A program made the translations under genes and the position numbers. From NCBI GenBank assembly GCA_035048495.1, contig CM068548.1:1860001-1924000 (forward strand): DNA of 64,000 bases, written 5' to 3'. This document shows, in pieces, positions 32,270 to 42,780 of the stretch. This DNA comes from Euptelea pleiosperma. Lineage: Eukaryota > Streptophyta > Magnoliopsida > Ranunculales > Eupteleaceae. The notes under the pieces are model-generated. The model was not told where the DNA came from. It searched no databases and saw only the letters and a list, made by a program, of their open reading frames with translations. The first letter of the stretch is position 1. Each line of letters starts with the position of its first letter.

Positions 32270-34331
32270 CTATAAATTAATCGTTTTCCAATCTTTGCTC
32301 TCAAGATCCTTAGTAGCATCAACCATCATTGCATTCACCCTAATATAGACGAGATCCTCCAACATGTCAGGAAGCAATCGATTTCTCTTCTTTGTCTGTG
32401 CCGCATCAAATGCATTCCAATTATGCTCACATGCTGAAGCACTAAAAGGTTGGCTCAACAATCTTTTTAAGAATAGGAACCATGCTTCCATTCACTACCC
32501 ACCACACCCTTCTTACGAAGATGTGCACTTTTAATTTTGGCTCAATAAGAGGTAGTGAAACATCTCTAGATGCATTCTATCATAAATCAATAATTGGTCT
32601 CCAAACTCTTTTCTTTCCTTAGTAGTGAGCATCTTTATCCAAGAAATAATAAACCATCTCTCACATAAGGTTGGCCATATAAAACCTTCCCATCATACAT
32701 CAAAACCGAATTGAGATAAGCCGCAATTGCATGAACTTCATGTAATGTTCTTACATCGTCTTGATTTAAATAACTGTAGTATTTTCTAATATTATTCTGA
32801 ACTACGTATACTCAATTGTCTAAGCCACTCCCTCGCCCTTTCCATTACTTCGTATATTTACCATGTGGTTAACCCATCACTATCAATTAAGCGGAGTATT
32901 CGAACGATAAGCTCTAATGAAAACAATTTTTTCTATCTCTCCAAAATTCTGAATTATGGATCATATTTTCAACACTTTTACAATCTAGTTTGGTGTTATA
33001 CAACAAATTTATCCAAGTAGTTGATGCCACTATTTGATGTAGACCTTCAGCTTCAAGAACTTATTAAACCATAAAAATGTAAACCAAATCTAATCTTCGA
33101 ATACTTCTTCAATTCCTTATCCGTATACTCCCTCATCAAATTCAAGACAATAGTATGCCTACACATGTAACATCATTGGCATCATCAAAAACATTCCTCA
33201 CCCATTGGACATGTAGGTAGATATCCTTCAAAAATAATTGAACCCCATGAGCAACACATCATATTTTATAAATGTGTTAATATTTATCCATGATAAATTC
33301 ACCCACAAGTCCATAATTAGACATTGTCTGTAACAACTTGCACAACATTATGAGGACCAATCACTTCAATCATCGATATAAGTCCCTAAGAAAGAGACCC
33401 GTCTTTTGTTTGTCTGGCCTTTTAAATGACCGCAAAAAAACAACCCTTTGGAGAAAATGTTGTGACATTGATATAAGGGCGGTCATTCAAGTCGGTCCAA
33501 ATGTCAAACATGATAGTACAACTACATTGTGCCTAAAAAGCCTTAACTTCATCGACATAACTCTCAACAGTTCTTTTATTCATAACCAATTTAGTTTGTA
33601 AAGTTGAATAGTTTGGTGGTGAATAACTAACACCAAAATCAGTTATAGCCTTAACCATATCTAGAAATGGTCATGTCTGAATAACATTAAAGGGAATGTT
33701 ATTCTTGAAAAAGTGATATACTAAGATGAAGTCCACATAATCTCTATCTTTCGTTTTAATCATTGTCGGAATAGTTGTTTGATGCATGTCTGATGATTTA
33801 ATACCAACACTAAAACCAAGTTGAACATCATTTAGCACTTTTGGACAAGTAGTTATGTCGCATCTTGATTGTCTAGATAAATGTGATTTCAACCTCAACA
33901 TCCCACTAAGATACATCTCACAAAAATTACAAACAAAACGACCATGCAAGTTGTTGACAACCACTTTACTCTAAAAGCTTATGCTGCTAGACGGAGGCGT
34001 AACAATGTATATCAAAGAGTCCACAGGGTCTAACACAGACAGAGTGCTGGCTACACAGCCAAACAACACACTCCAACAATACCAAACCCCCCCCCCCTCA
34101 ACACTTTGTCTAGGACTTGAACCCGCGACCTATTAGGACCTCTCTGCTCTGGTACCATGTTGACAACCACTTTACTCTAAAAGCATAAGTTGTTAGAGGG
34201 AGGCGTAACAATGTATATCAAAGAGTACACGGGTCTAACACAGGCGGAGTGTTGGCTACACAGCCAAACAACACACTCCAACAACACAAGTCATTAGCAG
34301 ACTGCCAAAATGAATCTCTCTTCCTCACCAT
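32270..34331 (-). pseudogene. hAT transposase with BED zinc finger, copy 2, split by a TRIM
   Basis: ATG at 34331 starts KRDSFWQSANDL, then the frame is cut by a 335-bp TRIM. Beyond it (33946 downward) the BED finger resumes with FVCNFCEMY and KSHLSRQSRCDITTCPKV, followed by DYVDFILVYHFFKNNIPFN and a stop near 33671. Later stretches repeat the copy 1 core with frame breaks. At 32491-32270 the hAT C-terminal dimerisation domain is recognisable: SQPFSASACEHNWNAFDAAQ and KKRNRLLPDMLEDLVYIR. Copy 1 lost this part. Several frame breaks and the insertion rule out function. Confidence 0.8.
33952..34286 (-). mobile_element. TRIM of 335 bp inserted in the hAT transposase gene
   Basis: Direct repeats of 130 bp (33952-34081) and 129 bp (34158-34286) start TGTTGACAACC and end CCAACAAYA. 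The 76-bp interior has, on the minus strand, TGGTACCAGAGC (34146-34157) touching the right repeat, a one-base variant of the initiator tRNA-Met primer site, and a G-run (complement of 34087-34098) as polypurine tract. CAAGT duplicates flank it (33947-33951 and 34287-34291). Removing it restores the continuity of the BED-finger reading seen in copy 1. It has no coding capacity. Confidence 0.95.
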
Positions 34332-35399
34332 CTTGTGTGCCTGTGTAAATAGACATTGGTTAATAAAAAATATACAAAATAAAATATCAATGAAACATAA
34401 CATATATCATATTACAATAAAACTACACTAATGAAATTTTATTTCCAATGAACTAAAGAAGAGGAAAAGAATAAATAAAGATTGCAGCCTTCTTTTTCAG
34501 GGCCACCATGCTTCTCTAATTTGTTACGACTACATTAATCATCAATAATATGCAAAAAAAAAAAAAAATACAGGGGGGAAATTTCCTTTTCAAGACGGAT
34601 AGGATTTATTTCCTTTGCAAGTTGTGCAAAGCCACATGTGACAATCCAGTTATCGATCCAAATCATCATTGTGTTGGCTTACAAGTTGGGTTGACCATAC
34701 ACCAAAATTTTTTGATCACAACCCAAAATTTGTAAATAGCATACAACCGATCTAGTGCACGTCGATCCAAATCCCTTTTTGACCACACCTTTATCAACCA
34801 CAACCCAAAATTTGTATTGTTCAAACAATTCAACTATCGAATTGAGATTATCTTTTTGGATGATCAAAAAATACTCAAGCCATGGTCCAAAATAAGTATT
34901 GCATAAATCTGGTGTTTAGATGGTTAGAAACTTAGAATCGTCCAAAGGATGTGAATTTTAGACTATGTTCAATTCAAGAGGGCGAACTAACATTTATCAC
35001 CCAAAAATGAAGTCTAATCATTTAACGATTTAAGATGCTGCGAACCGTGCTACATTTGGGCAATGGAAACTGATTATGAGCCATGCAACGCATGAACGGT
35101 CCATATTTAGAACAACATTGCTACATTTAGGGTGAATCGGATAGGAAACTCCCTCTAACGTTCTATAAATCCAGTCACACGGCAAGTACATCAATCCATC
35201 TTTCTTCTACAAAACATTAAAGAAAGAAGACAAGAAAGTGAAAAACATAATAAAGATGGGAAAATAAGCTTATTCGACTGTCATGAAACCTCATTGTTAG
35301 GCAAAGTAACACTCATTCGCAGCGTATTAGGACTCAAGAACCCTAAAATACTGAAAAAACATGCAAAGATTTCAAAATTCTATTAGGGCACAAGCAGGC

Positions 35400-35432
35400 G
35401 AGAGAGAGAGAGAGAGAGAAAGAAAGAGAGAT
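35400..35432 (+). repeat. (GA)n microsatellite
   Basis: About 16 GA units with a few interruptions. A similar tract lies at 28086-28119 inside an LTR. Confidence 0.85.
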
Positions 35433-35443
35433 GAGCTTACCAG

Positions 35444-35635
35444 TCAGTGTTCAATGACGACAGTCTTTGAAAAACTAACAATTTTATCCGGAGCCTCGGT
35501 TTCATGCTTTACTTTCCCTTCTTTGGAAGACTTCTTCGCTTTCTTCTTTGGAGGCTCTTCTGGAAACGTTGCCAACGGAGTTGATGAAGCAACAGCAGAG
35601 CTTTGAGCACTAGTACTCTGACCGGTGTTGTGCAA
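35444..35635 (-). CDS. Ser- and Lys-rich short open frame in the hAT leader
   Basis: 63 codons with SAQSSAVASSTPLATF followed by a basic KKKAKKSSKEGKVK patch that could act as a nuclear localisation signal. The same stretch exists in copy 1 at about 29290-29440 on the plus strand with broken frame, so it belongs to the element family. It is either an untranslated leader, a first exon, or a fragment of a captured host gene. I do not recognise a source. Confidence 0.3.
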   Translation of the reverse strand: MHNTGQSTSAQSSAVASSTPLATFPEEPPKKKAKKSSKEGKVKHETEAPDKIVSFSKTVVIEH

Positions 35636-35849
35636 AGAAGTGGGAGATTTGAAACGGTGGGTAACGGAGAAGGAAGTTGAAACAATAGTTTGGGACGTTT
35701 AAGAAAAATGTGAAAACCCATTTTCTTCGTTTGGGCTTGAAATTTTCCAAATTATTGAAAGATTCAAGTGAATAAGAGTTTTTTTGGAAAAAAAACTTAA
35801 AATTCACGAATTAAACATATGATTGCTAACAAGGGGCTTGATAGTTTGG

Positions 35850-36145
35850 AATTGGACCATCTTCTTCACAATTTTCTCGTTTGTTTTGATTTAAAAACTA
35901 AGATGCTTAAAACATTCATTATGGTTTATTTTGTGGATTGTATGAGTTTACAATGTGAGATGGAGGTTGATAGCTAAAATATCTTTTTGAAGTGAAATGA
36001 TATATGCATTTTAAATATGTATGCGAATTCATTTTGTGATAGGAAGGTGGAGGAATTAGTTACTTTTTGGATTCTAAACTTTATTATAAATTATCTATTT
36101 TTGCAAGTTCGACTTAAAGCATATTTGGTTGTCTAGTGTTTATTA
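35850..36145 (+). mobile_element. Forward-facing 3' tail fragment of the same hAT family
   Basis: Matches, in inverse orientation, the 3' tail of copy 2 at 31852-32165: GGCTTGATAG, CTTCACAATTTTCTC, GTTTTGATTTAAAAACTAAGA, GATGGAGGTTGATAG and GGAATTAGTTACTTTTTG appear in the same order. It abuts the 5' end of copy 2, so part of a third element, or the displaced tail of copy 1, remains here. Confidence 0.75.
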
Positions 36146-37254
36146 TTTTTTTATTCTACAATTTCTTTATATCTATGTCTTATTCATGTGTTGATTGTTC
36201 CCTTGTACCTTGGAATTCTACTCTGTTAGGTGGGCATTATAATGGAGAGACTAGTTGGAAATCAAAGGTACGATACTGAAATTTATCTCTATAGTCCATT
36301 TATCTTTTCATTACGTGTATTACCTGTGTAGAACTCTGAAGAATAATCAGCTATAGGGTCCAATTCCTTCACCTTTGCATAAACGTGGGGCCCTCATGAT
36401 ATTTGATCTACAACACACGTGCAGCCCACATGACTCGTGGATCCTTGATACACTGACATGTGGCACATGAGGCCCACCTAGCCTTTGGGGCCCACCTAAT
36501 AGACAAGTGACTTGATGTGGGGCCCACATGAGTGTGCAACCTATTTATTTTATAGCACCGCACAACAAGCTCCCATATATGTGCAATGTATGTAATATAT
36601 TACTAAAGCCAAAGTCATGCCACGTGTCCATTACTGCTAATTGTTCAAACAAACAATATGAAGAGTTCAATAAATGCAATTCGAACCTTCCCTGCATTTC
36701 AAGTATGCGTGAGTTGTAATTCTCAACAAAAAAAAAGTGCGTAAAAGAAAAAGGTGACGCTGTTGTGTCAGGATTTGTGTCTTGACGTGTCATAAGTGTC
36801 GATACATATTGACATGGAAAAAAAACCCTAAAGGTGCCATGTCATTGTTACATAACCAGTACAGTGCAAATTTGCCGAAGACACTCTAAACAAGGACTAA
36901 ATACCACCAACTTGCAAGCAAAAAAAACTACTCAATTCAAAGGACAAAGTTTATAATGTAGAGGTTGCACATGCATTTCTAAGAGACTAAGGTCGTGTTT
37001 GTTTTTACAAACGCGCACGCATTGGCGCCGATGTGGGCACCTCGGCCAAAAAATGTGTTTGGTTGCACCAATAAGCGCAACTCATAATGCACACCTAAGC
37101 CGTCAATGTGCGCCAAGGCATGGGTTGCAATACTCACCCCCCCCCCCCCACCCCCCGCTCCCTGAGAATCAGAACATCCACCAAATCACGTGTTACAACA
37201 CGCATCGATGTACATAAGGCACACTTATGGTGCATCGCACTATATAAAATAAGG

Positions 37255-37600
37255 ATTTTTATATATTTCACTATATATTATATATTAAATAATATTATAA
37301 AATAATATATATATATATATATATATATTATTATAGTATATAAATATAATAAAGTATATTTATACTATATATAATATTATATAATATAATAACATCTATT
37401 ATAATAAATTAATAATATATATATAATATCTTATAATATAAATATATCTATTATAATATATTTGTATTATATATTATTGTAATATATAATAATTTGTTCT
37501 TATAATATATATAAAAGTTATTATAATATTTAATAATATATAATACAAATATATTATATTATATTTATATTATATATTTAATATGTAATATATCCTATGT
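37255..37600. repeat. Extreme AT-rich tract
   Basis: Almost pure A/T, dominated by TATATA, ATAATATATA and TTATAATAT words, including an uninterrupted TA run near 37305-37328. It probably expanded by slippage inside the PIF-like element and may be a nuclear-matrix or instability hotspot, which the sequence alone cannot show. Confidence 0.85.
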
Positions 37601-38049
37601 AACAACGACACGACATTTTTAGGGTTTTTGGCTGTGTCGACACAGACACGTGTGTCGACATGGCCAGACATCGGGATGGACACGTACGGCAGTGTCGTGA
37701 TTAAAAAAATCAGAAATTCCAAGAAAAAACCCTTAAGAAATAAAATTTCATAATTTCAAAATGAGCAAAGTATGAAAGATAAAAAAGAAGAAAAAGATCG
37801 AGCAAAAGAAGAAGGAGAAAGAGAAGAATACGAAGGAGAAGAAGCAAAAGAGGAAGAAGGCGTGGCTGCGTTCATCGCCGCCATCGATCTTCGCAGTTGG
37901 ATGCCATCGTCGATCCTTGCCGTGCCTCACCATCTCCGTGGAGTGTGGAGACTGAACTGGAGAGGTAGAGGTATGCTTTGTTTTGTGTTTTTTTTCTGAA
38001 GTCGAAGACTTAAACCCTAAAGAGAAAATGTTTGCTGTTAGGCGGCATG

Positions 38050-38540
38050 TAAAAAATATGAAGTCTCCCCTCTTAAAATGAGCTACGTGGACTTTTTAGA
38101 GATGATTGACCGTATGGATGTTTGGTCCATCCCTAAGTGGACTTACTTACCAAAACGAAGCCTGATTAATTACTTATAACCTTTAGATCCGAGTATCTCA
38201 AATAATTCCAAATATCCACGGTTTAAATGCCATGTGGCACAAATCTAAGGTTAAAATGCCTTATCCCCTGTTTAATTTCACTCTCATGACTATTTAATGG
38301 GGCATTATACGTGGACCATCTAATGGGTCCCACACCCACCAACTTGTCTATGGTTGACGACCATCCCTTGGTAGACATTCATACCAAAAATCAGCTTGTT
38401 AGATTATTTTTAGTCGTTGTTTTAGCGCTAAAAAAATTGTTGAATCCAACATAGCTCATATTGGTTTGAAACCCACAACTTTGAACCATGGCCTGATTAG
38501 TGATTTCAAGCCATTTGATCTTGTACCCCAAACCAATATG
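38050..38540. mobile_element. Decayed hairpin MITE inside the PIF-like element
   Basis: Family words remain: GACCGTATGGATGTTTGG, TCCATCCCTAAGTGGAC, AAAAATCAGCTTGTTAG and CTGATTAGTGATTTCAAGCC. Arms are badly diverged and borders cannot be fixed. Confidence 0.5.
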
Positions 38541-39216
38541 AGCCACAGTGTCGATTTTTTAAAAATTTAATTAATAAATTCTGAAAATTTTTGAAAAAAA
38601 TAAAAATGAAGTTCATATATATTAGTGTACGGACGTGTCTCCGTACCGGATTTTTTTAGGTTGCTGTGTCGGACACCTCGTATTCATGTCGGATACTGAC
38701 ACGGGTGTCAGTGTCCTTGTTACATAGAATATATCTAATATATAATATTAGAGACTCTATAATATATTATATGTATATCTAAATCGTACAAAAATATTCG
38801 AGTACACGTGACAGTCCGAAGTGTGCATGTATAATTTTATACAATGCAATGTGATGCACTGAATCAGGTGCAACATCCACCATTTTTGCGTAAACAAATA
38901 GGCAAAATTGTTGAACGCCCGCGATTGGTTGAGTCCGTCCAAACGTCAAACATCCAAAGTGGCGATTGCGTGGGTGCCGAAGTGTGCGCATCCAAAAACT
39001 CGCGTTAAAAAAAAACAAACGCAACCTAAATATAATGGAAGAGCACTCCTCAAATAAGAACATAGAACTCTCAAACCAAAGTACTTCCATAATTTATTTT
39101 TATAGGTAAACATTTATTATTCCCCCCTAACCTCCCTTAAGGTAATAACGGGACCGAACCCAGGTCTTTGGGAATTACCCCCCAAAGACTCGATCCCAAG
39201 TCTAGGGTACAACCCC

Positions 39217-39681
39217 TAATGCAGGGGCATTTTCACATCAGGCTCGAGTGGGGCAGCCTGCGTACATGGGGCACACTCAGGGTGGGATGACCTGTGTGAA
39301 ATGGGACCCACGAAGGAGGGTTCGACCGAGGGCCTGGATTCGAGCTATGAGATAAAGGAATTTAATCTCATGCTACCAACAGTCGCGGCTTTTGGGGAGT
39401 ATTGGTTAAATGTCCTACATCAAAGTGGTATCAGAGCGGGAGGTCTCGTGTTCGAGATTCCTCACCGGGGGTGATTAATGCAGGGGCATTTTCACATCGG
39501 GCTCGAGTGGGGCAGCCTGCGTACACGGGGCACACTCGGGGTGGGATGGCCCGTATGAAATGGGACCCACGAAGAAGGGTTCGACCGAGGACTTGGATTC
39601 GGGCTATGAGATAAAGGAATTAAATCTCATGCTACCAACAGTCGCAACTTTTGGGGAGTATTGGTTAAATGTCCTACATCA
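39217..39681 (+). mobile_element. TRIM of 465 bp
   Basis: Two direct repeats of 206 bp (39217-39422 and 39476-39681), starting TAATGCAGGGGCAT and ending GTCCTACATCA, differ at about 13 positions, mostly transitions. The 53-bp interior starts with TGGTATCAGAGC (39426-39437), the initiator tRNA-Met primer site, four bases after the first repeat. ACCCC flanks both sides (39212-39216 and 39682-39686). With canonical TG and CA termini (39220 and 39679) the flanks would not match, so the exact ends are uncertain by about 3 bases. Non-coding. Confidence 0.9.
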
Positions 39682-40237
39682 ACCCCCAACAGCTTGACCA
39701 ACTCAAGTAACCAATACATTGATCCTTACAGGTCCTACATTTGGGAGGAATTTCAATTAACCATAGCTCCTACACTTATCAAAGAAATAATAATGTAACC
39801 AATGAAATATAAACACACATGTATTATAATATAATATTTAACCATATTATATAATATTTTAGTTATATTTATACCGGAAGTTTTTCCTTCAATAAAAATT
39901 AGGAAAGAAATATATGAAAAGTAAAAGAAAACATAAAAAACCGAAGTTATCTAACAACTTAGGATCTATTTGGAACGCATATAAACGATTTGGCGCACAA
40001 TGATTCGCACGCGCAAATGATTCGTGTCCAAATGATTTGGACTTTCGATTTGTCTCGTGTTTGGTTCACACATCTAGTCATGTCAATAGGAAAATTCACG
40101 TGTTGCACATGTATGTGTATTATATTCTAGCACTAAGAATGCACTGAATTTGTGGGCCCCATCAATAAATGGAAATGTGGGCCAACACACAGAAGTGGGC
40201 ACCTCAAAGCTTGTGGGGCTAACCTTGCCATTTGTGG

Positions 40238-40998
40238 TAGGGATTAAAACTTTGATTTCGACTGGGATTCGGCCCAGGTCAAAACCGGAATTTCAATCAA
40301 AATTTTGGGCAAATCTTGGAAGTCCTCGTTGCGCCCATCGAAACCATTTTACTTATCCAAAAAAATTAAAATCCCTAATTTTGAGGAACAAAATCTTATC
40401 TCTTTCTCTACAATCCTTAAGAAAAGAAAAATTTAAATTTAAGCATAAATTATTGGAAAAAGGGTTTTATTTTAAATTATGGGAGGGTCTTCCCGTATTC
40501 AGTCTTTGATACTTTTAGTGTATGGTCCTCCAAAGCTTTCTCAGCCAATGGCCGAATTCTTTGGAGAATTGCCCCTTTGGATTTTTTAAGACAAGAAGGC
40601 CAACATTGATGAGATTATCATGAATATCAAAGCCACCATGTACTATTAGAGATCTGCCATTACCGAGCTCAAAATGTTCCGTTTTAATGATTTCGTTTTC
40701 CAGTGGGACTGGTTGGTTTCTTAATGTAGCCCCCCCTCTTTGGGCTTATAGGCCTTGGGTGATTAGGGTGTTTGTTTTCGGCTTTCTTCTCTGCCCCTTT
40801 TGTATTGATGCACAGTTTCTTTTTGGGCTCTCTCAGCCCTCTTTTTAATATATTTCACCTTTTACCGATCAAAAAAAAATTCTCTTTTAAACCAAACTCC
40901 ACCCGAAATTATAGATTTTTTTATTTCGATTTCGGTAGCAGCCGAAACCGAAATTTCGGGCAAAACTTTCATGAATTTTGATGAAATTAAAAAGCCTG
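40238..40998. mobile_element. Non-autonomous hAT element, 761 bp, with 8-bp TSD and empty site
   Basis: ATTTGTGG lies directly on both sides (40230-40237 and 40999-41006), an 8-bp duplication as made by hAT transposases. The ends TAGGGATTAAAA and, in complement, CAGGCTTTTTAA are weak inverted repeats. Unit A has the undivided sequence GCCATTTGTGGTGCG near 25487. The interior contains FFCW-less LINE-like debris (about 40515-40875) ending in GATCAAAAAAAAA. Confidence 0.9.
40515..40877 (+). mobile_element. Possible LINE 3' tail inside the hAT element
   Basis: The stretch ends with a T-rich, non-coding tail (CTCTCAGCCCTCTTTTTAAT) and GATCAAAAAAAAA, a layout common at L1-type LINE ends in plants. 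A few protein-like words precede it, but no frame is intact. Confidence 0.4.
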
Positions 40999-42780
40999 AT
41001 TTGTGGTGTGTTGATGTGTTGGATCACAGGCCCCCATCTTGGTACATGTGAGACCTTGGGATGCTCATCTCTATGCATGTGGGACCTACCTTGGTGCGTG
41101 TGGGGCCCACCTAGTCGTTTGTGGTGCGTTGATGTGTTGGATCACATGCCCCGATCTAGGTATGTGCAGGACCCACCTTGGGATCCTCACCTCTACGTGT
41201 CAGACCCATATTGGTGTGTATGGGGCCCACATATTTGGTGTGTTCTTAATGTGCAGATGTAACAATACTCAATACTCATCCTTATCAAAAAAAACAATAC
41301 TCAATACTCATGTGTGCGGCACACCTGAATTTTCCCATTTGCATACCCAGGTGCGCAAATCAAACCCTCGGAGGTTTGAAAACATTTTCAAGAAAGGTGC
41401 GCGAGCGCACAAATGACATTCCAAACGCGCTTAAAATCTATTTGCAGGTGCAAATGCATTTGCGCACCATGTTTATGCACGTTAAAAATGCACTTTTAAT
41501 AAATATAAGTAGATTTATAAGAGAAAAGACCATCGAACAACTACAATTGTGTTCAAAAACTAAACAATGTAGTGTGTGTAGAATTGCGCACGAGAACATT
41601 TATTTCACGACTTTTGCGCATTTGTTTCGTGAAGTGCAATAAACGTTGTTGTGGGAAGTCAAAAATTACACCTTCAGAAAACAAACCCCCCCTCCCAATT
41701 CTGGAGAATAGTGTTGTTGCACCATGGTGCAACTTTGTTGATGATTCGGTGTATATTCACCGCATCATGCACTATGGTCACATACACATGAGACTTTGAT
41801 ACACTAACATGTGGCAAGTGGGGGCCCACCTAATATGTTGATCACATGACACGTAGGACCCACTTAGCATGTGGGACCACATATCTTGAACCACAAAAGA
41901 CATCGAGCCCACATAACATGTGCGGCCCACATGACGCGTGGGCCTTGATGCACCAACACGTGGGAGGCCACCTATGTGAAGATACCTAATATGTTAATAT
42001 TAATAACACGACATGCGGGACCCAATAACATGTGGGGCCCTCATGATATTTGAACTACAAAACATGTGCGGCCCACATAACTTGGGGGACCTTGATACAC
42101 TGACTGTAGCACATGAGGGTCCACCTAGCCTGTGGGGCCACCTAATAGACAAGTGATTTGATGTGGGACCAACATGAGTGTGCCACCTGTTTATTTTATA
42201 GCACTGCGCAACAAGCTCCCAAATATGTGCGATGTATGTAATATATTTCTAAAGTCAAAGTCATGCCATGTGTCCACTACTGCTAATTGTTCAACCAAAC
42301 ACTATAAACGTAGATTTGCGCGAGTTCGATATGAGCAATTTGAACCTTCCATTCCTTTCAAGTATGCGTAAGCTGTAGTTCTCAATAAAAAAAAAAGACT
42401 CGCAATAAAAGAAAAAGGTGATGCTGCTGTGTCAGGATTTGTGTCTTGACGTGTCATATGTGTGTCGATACATATTGACATGGAAAAAACCCTAAAGGTG
42501 CCGTGTCATTGTTACACAATTGCTACAGTACAATTTTGCTAAAAACACTCTAAACAGGGACTAAATTCAACCAACTTGCAAGAAAAAAAAAATACTCATT
42601 TCAAAGGACAAAGTTCCTAATGCAGTGGTTGCACATGCATTTCAAAGAGACTAAATAATATGGAAGAGCATTCCTCAAATAAGAACATAGAACTCTCACC
42701 AAAGTACTTCCATAATTCTCTACTTTCCAAGTTGTTGATTATTCACGTAACCAATACATTGATCCTGATTAGCAAGAATT

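Larger units (their letters stand above)
31852..35845 (-). mobile_element. Decayed hAT-type transposon, copy 2 (inverted, longer)
   Basis: Reads right to left and keeps more of the element than copy 1: leader, transposase with C-terminal domain, and a 3' non-coding tail ending near CTAGAGACCACCAATTATGC (31851). It is interrupted by a TRIM at 33952-34286. Its 5' border at about 35845 coincides with that of copy 1, but abuts a separate forward-facing fragment of the same family's 3' tail. The two copies meet tail to tail at about 31851. Confidence 0.75.
36991..39026. mobile_element. Non-autonomous PIF/Harbinger-like element, 2036 bp, with empty site in the window
   Basis: The left end GGTCGTGTTTGTTTTT and the right end (complement GGTTGCGTTTGTTTTT) form inverted repeats with 14 of 16 matches. 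TAA flanks both sides (36988-36990 and 39027-39029). The paralogous sequence near 42650 reads GAGACTAAATAATATGG, with one TAA and no element. The interior has no transposase but holds an AT-rich tract and a decayed hairpin MITE. Confidence 0.9.
36370..39770. repeat. Repeat unit C, a partial copy with two insertions
   Basis: Collinear with 42010-42780 of unit B: CCTCATGATATTTGA, GACAAGTGACTTGATGTGGG, CACAACAAGCTCCCATATATG, GTCATGCCACGTGTCC, GGAAGAGCACTCCTCAAATA and CCAATACATTGATCCT occur in the same order. Between these words it carries a 2036-bp PIF-like element (36991-39026) and a block with a TRIM (39217-39681). Confidence 0.75.
39962..41495. mobile_element. PIF-type MITE in unit B, enlarged by a nested hAT element
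   Basis: Same element as at 25250-25924: GGATCTATTTGGAACGC at the left, a decayed GCACGTTAAAAATGCAC region at the right, and TTA flanks (39959-39961 and 41496-41498). Its extra length over the unit A copy is due mainly to the insertion at 40238-40998. Confidence 0.7.
39772..42780. repeat. Repeat unit B, the most complete copy
   Basis: It joins the sequence shared with unit A (39772-41970) to the sequence shared with unit C (42010-42780), so it probably represents the full unit. It contains a PIF-type MITE with a hAT element nested in it. Dozens of GTGGGGCCCAC, ATGTGGGACC and ATGTGTTGGATCACA words occur. No reading frame in it is convincing. Confidence 0.75.

Noticed and set aside
37772..37999. 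Lys/Glu-rich frame
   Set aside because: It comes from an AAGAAG-type purine tract and has no recognisable fold or neighbours.
39426..39460. tRNA gene at the TGGTATCAGAGC / GTTCGAGATTCC stretch
   Set aside because: No acceptor stem or anticodon arm can be formed. It is the primer site and interior of a TRIM.
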